Assembly: GCA_039545355.1 (NCBI GenBank)
Contig: BCJJ01000017.1
Location: 372,001-436,000 of the forward strand
From: Trichosporon coremiiforme
Taxonomy: Eukaryota > Basidiomycota > Tremellomycetes > Trichosporonales > Trichosporonaceae
Length of the DNA stretch: 64,000 nt
Reading direction: 5' to 3'
Both the position numbers and the translations under genes were made by a program. Shown here one piece after another: positions 22,637 to 34,783 of this stretch. The notes below the pieces were generated by a model. It did not search any database. It was not told where the DNA came from and worked only from the letters and a program-made list of their open reading frames with translations. Each line of letters opens with the position of its first letter. The first letter of the stretch is position 1.

Positions 22637-23581
22637 ATGATCAACGAGCTCGACTCCGACTCGGGCTGGAGCCTCTCGTCCTACTCGTCCAGTGCGACGC
22701 TCTACAACGCTTCCTCCTTGTCTCTGGCCAAACTCCCACTCTCAGCGTCGCCTTCCCCCTGCGTATCGCGATGTTCTCCCGAGCCTTCCCCAGGACCTTT
22801 GCAGCCTCTACCTACGGAGCTGCTTGTGCTCACCCTGGGTCTCCTCGACCGCGCGTCGCTCTCCGCTTGTCTCCGCGTCAACAGCGTGTTCGCCAGCGTC
22901 GCCTTCCCTCTCCTCTATCGCCGCCTCTCGCTCGGCGAAGGACCATGGCCCAGCTTCCAGAATGCCTCGCCCTCTGTGCCATGGTACCTCAACCGCGGGA
23001 TGCTGGTCCACTTTGTGCGCGTGCTTGAGCTGAGCCCGCATTCGCTTCTCCGGTGTCGAGATTCAGGCGGGTGGACGACGTCCCTCCCGCCATTACCAGC
23101 GCACACGTTGCGGATCAACTTTGGCCCAACGCCTCTGCCATATCACCCCGAAGGGCCCGAGTGTGACTCTCCGCTACCATGCGCGGCACTGCGACACGTC
23201 CACCCGCACCGTCTCATCTTGCGGCTCTCTACGGCGGAGGTGCCACGGACGGCTATCAATGCCACCGAAGTTGTCCTGGTCCTCGACGGGCATGTGAAGG
23301 GTCAAGCGAGCCTGAGGCAATTGCCCAGGAAGTGCGGACGCGTCACTGTCATCCTGGTGGGAGCGCTGGAACAGGACACGGCGGAGAGTCTCCTCAATGC
23401 AACGAGAGCTTGGGCTAGGAGAGAGCTGCCGTGGACTAAACCGAGATCTGCGGAGCTCGTGGGATTGACGCAGAAGAGGGTGGACGAGGGAAGGGTCGCG
23501 CTACTGCCGATGCGAGTGTGGGTGCGGGCCAATGACTGGAAAGACGTGCTGTCGACGGAGGAGGCGAGGCCGTGGTTGTGA
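22637..23581 (+). CDS. F-box-like protein
   Basis: A single-exon frame of 314 residues. An N-terminal Ser-rich, low-complexity segment (1-55) is followed by an F-box-like helix bundle at about 57-100 (LQPLPTELLVLTLGLLDRA, then VASVAFPLLYRRLSL-type spacing). Such modules bind Skp1 in SCF ubiquitin ligases. The rest, with VVLVLDGH and VILVGALEQDTAESLL strands, resembles the degenerate repeat region of fungal F-box proteins, but no WD or LRR repeats are evident, so the substrate is unknown. The ATG is followed by ATCAACGAG and has no in-frame competitor nearby upstream. The MFS gene downstream converges with it, 155 bp away. Confidence 0.7.
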   Translation: MINELDSDSGWSLSSYSSSATLYNASSLSLAKLPLSASPSPCVSRCSPEPSPGPLQPLPTELLVLTLGLLDRASLSACLRVNSVFASVAFPLLYRRLSLGEGPWPSFQNASPSVPWYLNRGMLVHFVRVLELSPHSLLRCRDSGGWTTSLPPLPAHTLRINFGPTPLPYHPEGPECDSPLPCAALRHVHPHRLILRLSTAEVPRTAINATEVVLVLDGHVKGQASLRQLPRKCGRVTVILVGALEQDTAESLLNATRAWARRELPWTKPRSAELVGLTQKRVDEGRVALLPMRVWVRANDWKDVLSTEEARPWL

Positions 23582-23736
23582 GCGAGAAACGAGCACAACA
23601 CTCGTTCACCCGGGATGTGATAGACATCTACATCCTCTTGTATCAGAATACCTTTTGCATTTTGCATCCGTTCATATTCTAATTCTGCATTAATCATTAG
23701 TCCGTACAAAAGAAAAGCTCCTCTAGCTGCCCATCA

Positions 23737-25548
23737 CTATCGCCGTCTCGGCCGTGGCATCTGAACCGGCAACAACACGGCAAAAGCGAGGAACGCAATG
23801 ATCCCATCGAGGGCGAAGATGAGCCGTGGCTTGCCCGCTTCACTGAGAAATGCGAAGAAGTAACTGAACAGCGAGATCGTGATGACCTGGCCAAACTTTT
23901 CGATCAGCGCAATGCCAGAGAGCACATTGCTCTTGTCCGTGTTGCTGATGCCTTGTCTCCTCTCCTTCCGCGGTCTCTCCGAGTCCGTGGCACCGTACCC
24001 ACCCTCCTGTCTCCCTTCCGGCCCCGCTTCCCGTCCAGAGTCAAGCAGCGGGGCACGCTCGTCCGCGTCCTCGTAGCTCGGCGGGAGCGCGGCCTCGGCA
24101 AACTCGAGAATGACCCCCTTGACGGCCGGACTCGTCCCAGAGGCAAAGGGCAGCACGACAGCCGCAGCATACATGTGCCACGCCCTGTTTGCGAGACTGA
24201 CGCACGAGGTCAGGACGCCGTCAAGGAGGATGCTGTATTTCAGGAACAGGAGGTCAAACTTGGCCCCCGGCACGCGCGTCGGTTCGAGCACGAGCTCGAG
24301 CTCGCCCTCGGCGTCCCTCTCTTCCTCGACGAGGGTCGTTTCGCCCGAACTCGAGGTCGCGCTGCTGCTTCGCGTGGGGGAGACGCTGCGCACGCCCTTG
24401 GTGGGAGGGGCGAGAGCGTTCTCCGCCTCGGAGGGGGATGTCTCGCCCGCATGCGTCGCGGGAAGGGCTTTGGAGCGCTTGGCTGGTGTCGACGCAGCAG
24501 TCGGCGCAGGCGTGGGCGCGGGCGACGGATGGTCGATGTACCACCTCCTACCCCAGCTGATGATCCGCGGAAAGCACACAGAGAGGAAGAACGCACGCAC
24601 GACCAGCGTCAGACTCAGCATGTACCCGCTCGTGTCGGGTTTGAAGCCGAAGACATTCGTCGCGACGAGCTGCAGCGCCATGGCAATGTATCCCGTCGCG
24701 AGCACGGAGAGGAACGTGCCGAGGCCGAGGAAGAACATGGCCCAGTTGCGGCCTCCCTCTTCCCTCTTCGTGGGCAGGAACACGGCCAGAGGGGCTAGGA
24801 TGCTCTGTCTCGGTTTCTTCTCCGTCTTGTGCTCTGGCGCGATGTACGGCAAGAAGAAGGCGCCGAACAGCGTGCAAAAGACCAAGAAGCCGAACGCGAG
24901 CACGAAAGGAGCCAGCCGGCCGACATAGTTGAACAGCACGCCTCCGACACTGAATCCGATCCCCGAGCCGAGCATGAAGACGCCAGAGAGGATGCCGAAC
25001 TGGGCTGTTCGCTCCGATTCCTCGGCGAGGATGGAGATGAAGCTGTTCGCGCAGAGCTGGAATCCGCCACCACTCCCGAGTGCGTTGAAGACCTGCGTCC
25101 CGATCGTGATGTCGATGCCGGCCCGGCCGCCCGTGACCTGTGCATAGATCTGGCACAGGTTCCGCAGTGCCGCCCAGAACGTTTGCTGGAACATGGCCGC
25201 CTTCACGCCCCATCTGCTAATAACCCACGCCGACGTGAAGAGGTTCACGATTGTTCCGGCCACCGTCATCGTGCTCATCATGGCGACGGACTTGGCCGTC
25301 GAGGCGTCGATGGCGGGGACGTTGCAGTGGTCCCCTCCTGGAGGAGAGGGGGGTAGAGGACGGGTGAGGTAATAATCCTCGCATGTCATGAGCTTGAAGG
25401 AGTACACGAGCGCCGTCTGCGTGAACCCGAACGTCATCGACATGAGCAAAGATGTGAAGTGCACTCGTGCGATGGGGCCGAAACGCCGCCGAGGCGAGGG
25501 CGTCACCAGCGGGGCATGCTCGTCACCCGCCGAGGCCGGGGAGGACAT
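23737..25548 (-). CDS. Major facilitator superfamily transporter
   Basis: A single-exon frame of 603 residues with 12 likely membrane spans in two halves. The first half runs from HFTSLLMSMTFGFTQTALVY through GILSGVFMLGSGIGFSVGG and FVLAFGFLVFCTLFGAFFLPY. The second runs from FFLGLGTFLSVLATGYIAMA to the C-terminal spans around LIFALDGIIAFLAFAVLLP. A long hydrophilic loop of ~100 residues rich in Ser/Pro/Thr (KRSKALPATHAGETSPSE) splits the second half, and a second acidic loop precedes the last spans. The family moves small solutes with a proton gradient; the substrate is unknown. The inserted loops make it longer than the usual 450-550. Confidence 0.82.
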   Translation of the reverse strand: MSSPASAGDEHAPLVTPSPRRRFGPIARVHFTSLLMSMTFGFTQTALVYSFKLMTCEDYYLTRPLPPSPPGGDHCNVPAIDASTAKSVAMMSTMTVAGTIVNLFTSAWVISRWGVKAAMFQQTFWAALRNLCQIYAQVTGGRAGIDITIGTQVFNALGSGGGFQLCANSFISILAEESERTAQFGILSGVFMLGSGIGFSVGGVLFNYVGRLAPFVLAFGFLVFCTLFGAFFLPYIAPEHKTEKKPRQSILAPLAVFLPTKREEGGRNWAMFFLGLGTFLSVLATGYIAMALQLVATNVFGFKPDTSGYMLSLTLVVRAFFLSVCFPRIISWGRRWYIDHPSPAPTPAPTAASTPAKRSKALPATHAGETSPSEAENALAPPTKGVRSVSPTRSSSATSSSGETTLVEEERDAEGELELVLEPTRVPGAKFDLLFLKYSILLDGVLTSCVSLANRAWHMYAAAVVLPFASGTSPAVKGVILEFAEAALPPSYEDADERAPLLDSGREAGPEGRQEGGYGATDSERPRKERRQGISNTDKSNVLSGIALIEKFGQVITISLFSYFFAFLSEAGKPRLIFALDGIIAFLAFAVLLPVQMPRPRRR

Positions 25549-28348
25549 CTGCCGTCAGTACTGGCTATCGGAGGTGGTGGAGAAGAGCGCGGCGGTGTGG
25601 AGCACAGCGATCGCAGAAGACCGTCTCGTGTCTCCGTCGGAGACAGGCGAGCAGGTCGCTCGCAGGCCGTACGCCACGACGCCAAAGTCGGCTTTGCTCA
25701 GGGTGACTCACCGCAGCGTGGCTTCGCGGCTGGAGTTTGTTTTCCGGACTCCTTTCCTCTGTGCCCAGGGGGGGGGGAGGTTTCTCGCCCTCGGGCTTGT
25801 TGTTGATCGTCGATACGTTCGGATCGCTGATCGGTTGGAAGGATCCTCGTTACCGCGGCAGTTGGTGACGTCGCTGTTCGCGCTGCCGTTGGTCGTAAAC
25901 AGAACAAAGAAGGGAGGAAGAGGTGTGGAGTAAAGAGACAGACAGCGATGAATTATCGACAAGAGGAGTCTGCTGAACGAGGTCGAGGTCGTCGCATGGA
26001 GAATCCGAACTCCACAGCGCCCAGCGGCACTCACCGCTCGGCACTCCCGGCATGGATCCATCGTGTACGGCGTTCTCACGTGTAGGTCCTCGTAGAGCGG
26101 GTATCGCCGCCGGACTCTCCGTCCACCGGGGCGTGTGGTGCTGGGCCCCACTTTGCATGTTGCCCCCGTGACGGCTGATTGCCGCGATCTGCCAGATCCT
26201 CATTCGCTGTCAACCCTCTCATGGCTCGCTTCACGCGAACCTCTCTGTCATGTGTTTGGCTGTGGAACAGGGTAAGGGAGAGGATATACAAAGTGGCGAC
26301 CTGCAAGCAGGAATAGAACCGACACTGGCTCCTGCCGTCCCGTCATACCGGTCATACCACTCCGTCCAGATTCTGCCTTATGCCCGCATTGCCCACAAAG
26401 ACTTCATCTGAAAGTGGAAGATGGGCGCACCGGGGCCGCAACATGAGAAGGCAAAGCGGAAACATGACGTCGACCAAGAGTCTAGCCAAGAGACTAGTCG
26501 GTATTCTGACCTGTGGATTCCGCTGATCGTGTGTGGGTGACGGTGCCCCAGACGTCGTCGGTCTCCGTCGCTTTAGGCTCGAGCTAGTGCAGCAGACCAA
26601 AGTCATCGGCGACTTGCGCGACAGAACTAGCATAAGTGTGACCTCGTGACGCTAGAGTGGAAATCGAACTCCGAGCCCCGGCCCACTCCATCATTCCTCG
26701 TCGCTCCTCGCCGCTGTCTGTTGCCTCCGCAGAGCCAGTGCTGGATCAAGTGATCCGCTGATCTGGAATACGGGGACAGGAATGCGAGCAGCACTCGTGT
26801 TCCGTCGGTACAGCATCCGCATTGTGCGGAACTCGGGCATGGCCACCTTTCCGCTGGAAAATCCACAGAGATGGGCAGTGGGAGGCGCCGCCGCGGATTG
26901 CAGCCCGAGGAATGCAGCGATCACCATCCACTTGGTCTGGACCAGTGTAGCGCGGAGTTTGCTTGCATTGCCCGCTACATCTCTCTGCCTTTGAGGGGAG
27001 TACATAAGCACCCAGAAGGTCAGGTGGTGTGGAAGGAAATCGCAGAACGCCGAAAGAACGTGCAGGTGATCAACGTTTATGATTTCTCTCGGCGTTCATC
27101 CCATGACATAGGTTTTCTTCGCTCTTCGCCGTCAATACCTGGCGCTTACACTGACCGAGCTGAGTCAGTCGATACCGCTCACTCAGCTCCTCATGTCAGG
27201 TGACTCAGCATGGGAGGTCCTTCCAATGCCCTTGGGACGTACGCCGTCTTGTCCGAAACAACACTCAGCGCGTACTGACTAACCGCCAGTCCAGTGTCTC
27301 GGGCCATCACCGTTAAGCTCACCGGCCACACGCTCCGCGGGGGTGATTTGTCAGGTGAATCTTTGTCAGACAGAGTATTGAGGACACGTTGCCTGCTCTG
27401 GGCGCTTAAGTGAGTTGAGGTGCAGAGGGCCTGAGTACAGAGGGGCTGAGGTACAGTGAGGGTTGAGGCTTGGCGAAGGGCGAGTGAGGCGCGAGGGGTC
27501 GGAATGCGACCGTTGTGGAGGTGGCCGATGGCGCCTGATTTTGTGTAATCAACGGGCAATTGATTCATTTGGCGGTCGCGGTTTGTCCGTGAACATCGAC
27601 ACATTTCAGCAGGGCCAGAGCAATGGCTTCATTTTGGAACGGTCTTTTTCTGAAGCGCCTCACGCGCCTGCTTAGGCGCCTGGTTGTTGTCAGCGGACGC
27701 TCGCGAAGATCGCAGCATACCTCCCCCACTTCCTCCCCAACTCACGGAAGGTACGCGCACGAGCGCCATCGCTTCGACCCGCCAACAGAGCTGCTCGCGT
27801 GTGGCAGATCGTTCGCTCCCTCAGTTACGGTGTTGCGTGTGTACCGCTCCTCTGGGACCTTCTGTACCTCTCATACCACTGCGATAAACTGTGCCTAAGG
27901 TGTACCTCGTAAACAGAGGACCCGCGAGGTTGTCCCTCCGACAATCGGTGAATGGGTGGCGTAAGCGAGGGAGGATGGGGTGAGCTGCAGCTCGGACCTC
28001 CTGCTTTCGAGGATGAGGAGGTGGTGGTCCTTGGCGCTCTTCAGTGCCTCGAACTCCCCGCTCCCTCGGAGTGACAGTTTTAGGGGAGGAGAGAGCTCAG
28101 ACCGCCGTTTCGGGTGACCCGACCGTATCTCTGCTCAGCATGTTGTCTCGCCTCCTCCATTGTCAGGATGATGGGTGAGCAAGGCTGTCGCTCTCGTTTC
28201 GCAGCTCGACGTGCCCGTCCCCCTCCGTCGCGGACGCTCGGACCGTCGACCCACATGCTTGGGTCGGTAACCTCGTCTACCCCGCCTCTTCCTCTGAGCT
28301 CGTTTCTGCATCAGTTACGCGCCAGGGTACGAGACAGAGACAGCCGCC

Positions 28349-28585
28349 AGGTCCGAGGTCCACGGGACCCGAGGTCCGAACGCGGTGCAGCACGGGAGTG
28401 CGGACCGACGCTCCTCCCATGACTTGGCATCCCCAGTATTTCGGCGCCAAGCACAAAACATGTGGGTGCGGGGTTCCAGAGGCTCCACCATTCACCGCTG
28501 AGGTCCGCAGTCCGTAGGTCCGCTCCGCAGACCCCAGGTTCATCTGAGGTCCACAGGTCCGCAGGTCCGAAGGGTAGGTCCGAGT
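28349..28585. repeat. Dispersed short repeat AGGTCCR
   Basis: The hexamer GGTCCG or GGTCCA recurs about nine times in 240 bp, in two clusters (28350-28380 and 28502-28583), mostly as AGGTCCG with spacings of 6-14 bp. It looks like a degenerate minisatellite or a run of protein-binding sites. Confidence 0.55.
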
Positions 28586-28867
28586 AGGCTTGATAGCGGT
28601 GCGGAGCAGAGTTTCCGCCCGCTGAGAGCCCGCTCCTCCTTCCAAAGTCAGACCTGCGTGCCCCGACATAGAACAGCATGGAGGCAAGTTGGACCAGCCG
28701 ACGCGCACGGCGCAGAGTGCTGGGTAAGGTTCCGCCGTCCCTCACTCTGCCCTAGATCGACCTAACTTAACGATTGAGCTATGGCCTGCGATTGACATGC
28801 GTGAGCTGCACGGGCGTTACGCTAGAGACACTCCGATTATCGGTGTCGCTTCGATACGACGAGAACT

Positions 28868-28894
28868 GCTGAGAGCGCTGAGAGCGCTGAGAGC
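28868..28894. repeat. Minisatellite, 9-bp unit GCTGAGAGC x3
   Basis: Three perfect tandem copies followed by a partial fourth (GCTGA). Confidence 0.9.
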
Positions 28895-31488
28895 GCTGAC
28901 GTAGAGTGAGTGGTATTTCTGCTTGCAAGTCGGCAGATTCGCCGGCTCGATGTAGCATACCTCGCTCTCGTCATCGTGTCCCGTTGAGATCTGCGCTCCC
29001 CGCCAACCTGTCGCTCGCGGCGAAGCCCACTCCGCTCGTCTCTGTCCGCTCTGAAGATTGCAGAGAGGGGAGGAGCTGTAGGAGATGTGTATTTCTCCTA
29101 TTACTCCGTCATCCCAGGAAGCCACAGGAAGCCCGCAGGAGAGCAGGTGCCCAGGCATGCAAAGGTGTGGGCCACTGACGCACGGACCGGCGCCACATTC
29201 CGCCCCCTTGCTCTTTCACTCTCACTGTCCTGACCCCCGTTGCGCTTCCCTGCCCCGCTGAGCCTGACTTGGCTCAATGGGCGAATCATGTATGCAACTC
29301 TTGTGGTGGATCAGGTGTGGTGCACGAATGGGCCGGTTTCGCTGCCGTTGACGTGTTTGTGTGCATGGTGGCACCGGTCTGGCATAGAAGCGAAGTCCGG
29401 AGCCAGAGGTCAGTAAGGTTCGAGATCTGGCGGCGGGTGCGGCATGCGGCAATGACTTCAGAGGTTCGCGGCAACGCCGATTCCCACACTTCGTTACGAG
29501 TTCCCGCGCTGTTTCGCTCGAGCTTGATGCCAGGCTTATGCTGAAGCCATGTAGCTTGTGCATGTGATTCATCCTAACCCTACTCCGCAGCCCACGCAAC
29601 ATGCTGAGTCGCACGACACTGCCTCCAACATGCATGCTGCCCCCGTGTCCTCGTGTGCGCGTCACATTGATTACCGGAGCAAGCTTCCAGAATGACGAGA
29701 AGCTCACGAGATCTGTCGTCAGACTTTGTGGCACTCTCCCACATGAACAGTCCGGAAAGCGGACCGACCGTCGAGTTCGGGCTCGGCGAACAGAATAGGC
29801 GATGAGAGGGGCGCAGATCACCCCACTCTCAGCCTCCCCTCAGCCTCTGCGCCAGACCCACTACGCCGACAGCACGTCCACATACCCCGCTCTGTCGTGT
29901 CTACTGATGTGCAACTGGGACACTAACGGGGTTACGCGACGGTGACTGCGCGGCGTTGAAGTTGTGTTCAGTGGAGGCCGGTGTCAACTCGCCCGACATC
30001 GGGCGTGCAGACAAGTGTGGCTGGGAAAGTGTTGAGACTGGCGATCCTCGCTTGAAAGTGTTGAATTAGGGGGCGCAAGCTTGGCCATCAGGACAAAGGA
30101 TCAGGGTCAGGCATGCGTTGTTGTCCATCTCTCTGGCACCCGGCTGCGTGAGGAGAAGCCTTCGGCATGTCAGCGTGCGCCGAACGGAAGCTCCTGAGGA
30201 AAAGCACACTCGCACCCCTTGGAGGTCACACTGGCGCCTGCCTGGCGTTGAAGCAGCGCCGTGCCTGCGTCAGAGGCGTAGCTCGTTCTGGCCAACCACC
30301 GCCTGGCGAAATGGGATGATTCGACTTTGACATCGCTCTGAGTGGGCAGCTACTTCCAGTGGCGCAGGGAGGAGAGGGGGCAGAGGCGCGGGCGCTCGGC
30401 GTACTCGCTGGCGTACAGTGTGTACAGCGTACAGCATTCGACTCTGTTGCGCCGCTTGCGCCAAACATCATGCGACATGCCGACCACGGACCTTCTCTGT
30501 TCCAATGCGGTCCTCTTTGTCCCTCGATGCCTTCGGGATAAACGCACGACCAGGGCCGAAAAAGATGAGGAACAACCTCGAGGTACAGAGGAGCCTGAAC
30601 TTGCATGGAATTCAAGCCATGGCATTGGAGCCGACAGAGGCGAGCGTGAGGTGCGCGAGGTGCGCGAGCGCTACACTCGTCGCGCGCTCCCTCTCCGCGT
30701 CGCTTAAGGGGCTGTGGCTTTCCAGGTCCACCAGCAGGAGCTTCGGCGTACACAACATGCAACGATGCCAGCCAAGGCCGACCGGCCTTGGGTTCAGGCT
30801 CAGGCTCAGCAGGCGTCTTCACCTGATGCCTCGTCCAAACCTGATGGCTAACCTGGGGGTTCGACCTGGAACTCGCCGTGCGGGCACACACAATCACCTG
30901 GGTCGCCTTGCGGCTCGCGGCTCGCCCACTCGCAGGCACATCTGGCCGCCCGCGCACACACAGGATCACGGGAGACTGGACGAGCGGAGGAGCGGCCGCT
31001 GATTACGACGAAGCAAGACTGTTGGCCGCCGACGTCTTCAGGCATATTATGCAGTGATTGCTTGCCGCAGATCGCCCCTCTTTCCCTTCCCAACTTGCCA
31101 CTGCACACATCGCACTAGACACTTGGACACCACTAGCACTCCCGGCGCCGTCACCGACGACATTCGCCTGGAACATCGAAAGTCACGGCGACAACAGCTC
31201 CGTCAGCAAAGCAGCCGCCTCGGTTCTGAGCCTTATATTCGCGCAAGGCTTGTGAAATCGTACGAGCTGGATTGGTTGCGACGCTCGACTGTCGACTCTG
31301 CCGAGTGCGACTTGGCCCGGTCGGTGTAGTTGGTTTCGCTGGGAACGAGGGTATTGGCAGGGTGGATTAGGAAAAAATTGGTCCCGCGCGACCTACCAGT
31401 ACGCGAGTAGCCGCTAGTTGAGGTACGCAGGTCCGCGCAGGTTGCGGCTTGTACCGGGGGTTAAGGGCCCCTCTAACGCCTGGGCGCC

Positions 31489-33656
31489 ATGAGCTTGTAC
31501 GACACTGTGTCGACCGCGACCTCCGCGACCACCGCAGACTCGCTCAGCCTCACCACTCCCACACCCACCCCCTCCCCACCCCATCTCGTCTTCTACCAAC
31601 AACCCCCTCCTCCGCAACAACCTCAACTCATCTACCCCCCCCACCACCACCAGCAGGGCACCCCCTTCCTCGAGCCCCTGCCCCAGGCTCACCCACCCTT
31701 CACCTGCTCCATGGCTCGCGTCCACGACCACCGCCAGCCACAGCAGCAGCAGAACTCCCCCTGGACAAGAAATGCACGCGAGGCGTCCGAACCGAGTGTC
31801 TCCGCGAGCACCTCGTCAGGTTCCTCCCCCCGAACTGCTCCGCAACCACACACCATGACCCAACAACTCCCGCCAAACAACAAACAGCCAGTAGCCCCCG
31901 CTCCCCCGGCACCGGCATCGGCATCGGCACAGGCGTCAGCGAACCAGACCGCGCCGAGCTCAAGCAACTCGTCGACCCCTCAACCAAAGAACACAAAACG
32001 CGGCCCAGACGGCAAAGTCACCCGCAAAAAAGTGGCAAAGGCTTGTCTCGCTTGCCAGAAGAGCCATCTGACATGCGACGAGTGTGAGTGTCCGAAGCAT
32101 GCGTGGTCTCGTCATCGACGCAGGGCATGCATGGGCTTTGCTCACTATGCATACCACCTTGCCCGCCGCCCATGATTCCTTGCCCGCCACTAGAGCCGCC
32201 GCTGACAGACAGCCCGCCCATGTACTCGCTGCGTCAAGAAGGGTATCGGAGACCAGTGCGTCGAGGGTGTGCGCAAGAAGGCCAAGTACCTTATGGAGGG
32301 GGATGAGCGAGGTGAGTTATTCCTGGGTTGCTACGCTAACTCCCAGCACCGCCGCCACCACCGCAACCGCAACCGCAGCAGCAGCCGCAGCCGCAACCGC
32401 AGACGTCGATCCCCCCTCCGCCGAGTGGGTTCACAGGCTCGCCGAACAACCACCCCTTCGGCGGCGTCAACATCAACATGCTCCCTGGCGTTCTTCCTTT
32501 ACAGCAAGTACAGCCAGAACGCATTCCAGACAACATCTGGCTCACGACGCCAATGGTCGATGCGCAGCCCCCGCCGCAGCCGCTGCAGGACTGGAACCTG
32601 CAGCAGAACAATGAGCCATTCAACTTTACGTCAACGGCCGCCGCCAACCTCGAGTACGAGATGTTCGATTCGATGTTTGCGTCCCTGTCGCCTTCCTTCC
32701 CGTTGGGCGACATCGCCGCTCCCCCCGGCAACACTGGCAGCACCACCGACGGCTCCACGCCGACGATATGGAGCAACCTCGGGTTCACGGATCCGAATGG
32801 CCCGGCTAGCGATGGCACGGTCATGCAGAACCAGGACTCGAACATGTCCATGCCCATGATGGGGAACCAGAACCAGGGCCAGGGACAGAACCAGGGCCAG
32901 CCGCAGCAGCAGCAGATGGAGTACACGAATTCGAACGGGTGGCAGCCGGAGCCGCAGCAGCAGCAGCAGGAGCAGCCGGCTCTGCAGCCCCAGCAGCAGC
33001 AGAACCACGACGGCGTGCCGAAGAAGATGACCCCGGAGGAGCTGTACTCAACCGTGGTCAAGCCGTACGACTACACCGAGGGCTACCACAACCTGATCAG
33101 CTACCTGGAGAGCAAGTGAGTGCCCGAGCTTTCGTGTGCCTGGAGGCAGTGCTGACGACCTAGTTTCGAGAAACCCGACTTCATCCGTGTCGTGAAGGCG
33201 TTAGCCGCGTTCCGTCCGTCCCTGATCGCGCTCCAAGTCGGCATGACAGAGGAGGACGACGTCTTCGTCGAGCGCTCCTTCCAGCGCACGCTGATCGAGC
33301 TCGACAAGCTGATCAGCTACTCTGCCACGCCGACGGCAGTGTGGCGGCGAACAGGCGAGCTCGTGTGCGTCGCGCCGCAATTCTGCCAACTCGTCGGACA
33401 GAGCGAGGAGCAGCTCGTCGGACAGCGCACGCCCATCTGGCGCCTTCTGTCAAAGGCGAGCACGACAGCGTACTGGGAGAACTTTGCGGAGCACGCGTTT
33501 GAGAACTCGACGCAAAACTTCTTCCAGGCCACCACGCTCGAGACGCCCAAGGGAAGCATCCCCTGCGCCGCGTCGTTCACGATCAGGAGGGACACGTTCG
33601 ACCTGCCCAGTGTGATTATCGGGCAGTTCTTGCCGATCCCGCCGGAAGCTATGTGA
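31489..33656 (+). CDS. ERT1: Zn2Cys6-PAS transcription factor, ERT1/AcuK (gluconeogenesis) family
   Basis: The model is join(31489..32083,32213..32311,32347..33115,33164..33656), 651 residues, with introns of 129, 35 and 48 nt. Residues 1-175 are Gln/Pro/Ser/Thr-rich. The zinc cluster spans ~186-214 with cysteines at 186, 189, 196, 202, 205 and 214 (ACLACQKSHLTCDE, then SRPCTRCVKKG), followed by a basic VRKKAKYL linker, as in Ert1, Rds2 and AcuK. A Gln-rich middle follows. The C-terminal PAS-like domain includes FRPSLIALQVGMTEEDDVF, the helix that follows it, TGELVCVAPQFCQLVG and FTIRRDTFDLPSVIIGQFLP. The split of the zinc cluster by an intron right after TCDE closes perfectly. The family activates gluconeogenic genes on non-fermentable carbon. 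The exact orthologue within the family is uncertain. Confidence 0.83.
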
Positions 33657-34783
33657 GCGGCGGCGAGCGGCGAGCGGCGAGCAAGGCGAGCCGCAAGCGC
33701 TCTACGTGACCATTGGTCATGATTAGTGACGAAGAGAGGCGTGCAGAGAAGGAGCAAGAGGCAACAGCAGCCGAAACGCAGCGAGAGCCGGCCCCTCGCA
33801 CCGCACCCCAACTTAATTCCAGCATCCAGTCTATTTTTCCATTTGGGCTTTTTATCCATTTTTCTTTTCCCACCGCACCAACCCCACCCACCGGCGCTAT
33901 CGCAGAATGGCATACACTTTGTACTTGTAGATAGAGCATGAGACGGACGTTGCACTGGTACTTGAGCTGCAAGCAACACAGCCGAGCGCAGCCAGGCGAG
34001 GGAACGCTAGATGGCAATACTGTGGGCAGATATGGTTAATGCGGACACTGACAGACTGGGGGGTGTCGGGAGCGTTTGTGTCAGGAGGGTGTTGTCAACG
34101 TGTTTCAGTGTGGACGGAGCCGCCGAGGTCCGAGATAATCAGCAACCCGATGTGTGAGAGTCCCTCTCTCTGCATGTGTTTATGGGCTCGGTCACCATGT
34201 CGTCCGGTCGTGCGAGCAATGACGAGAGTTCGGTGCGGGGAGCGCGGCTGCGGGGAGTGCGGGGTTTCAAGACACCGATGTGCGGGAGTATATTCCCTCC
34301 CATAACTCCCAGCTCCGGACCGATTACTACCCCGAGTCCGCGTCTTGTCCCGGCTACCCGGCCTCACTCTCACTGTGTGCCGCTGTCTCAGCACCATCTC
34401 ACACGACGTCGAGCGATCCAGCGCCCGCATCCGCAAGACTCGTTGCCCGCCCCCCATCGACAGCTAAGCTTCTCAAGTCTTTGACTCCGCGGCGCCCCCT
34501 CCACGTCCTCCTCCTGGAGCACGATCCCCAATCTTCCTGTCGAGTACGACTCCAGAGGTCCTAAGGTAACAACATTGCTCCGTCCACCGATCGTCCAACC
34601 CCGGTACATCGGCACGCCGGCACGCCACGGCACCGCATCGCATCGCACGGCAACGGTATCGCTCTCGCCGGCCCGATCACGGGCTGATCGAGTGGGGATA
34701 CGATGCACCCGCCTCGCAACTCGGTACCTTCGGGGCCCCCGTTCCCCCCGCTCGCGGCGGGATCGGCCAGTTCGGCGGGCTCG
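33657..34783. other. Intergenic region between two regulators
   Basis: About 1.1 kb between co-oriented genes. It holds the 3' flank of the ERT1-type gene and the promoter of the next. No gene or repeat was recognised apart from short GGCGAGC copies right after the stop codon. Confidence 0.4.

Larger units (their letters stand above)
25549..31488. other. Nearly 6-kb gene-poor segment
   Basis: I find no supportable coding region here in either strand: open frames are short or low in information and cannot be joined by splice signals into anything recognisable. It includes the MFS gene promoter at the left, an AGGTCC-rich repeat patch, a 9-bp minisatellite, and the regulator promoter at the right. 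No transposase, reverse transcriptase or long terminal repeat was recognised. Confidence 0.45.

Noticed and set aside
26281..26340. B-box-like GGTTCTATTCC on the minus strand
   Set aside because: Flanking bases do not form a T stem and no other tRNA parts are present.
26641..26690. tRNA-like GGAGTTCGATTTCC segment on the minus strand
   Set aside because: The T-stem pairing is incomplete and no D arm, anticodon arm or acceptor partner can be found.
30226..30969. A 247-codon minus-strand open frame
   Set aside because: No recognisable domain. Arg/Ala/Pro composition expected of random GC-rich sequence, and equally long frames overlap it.
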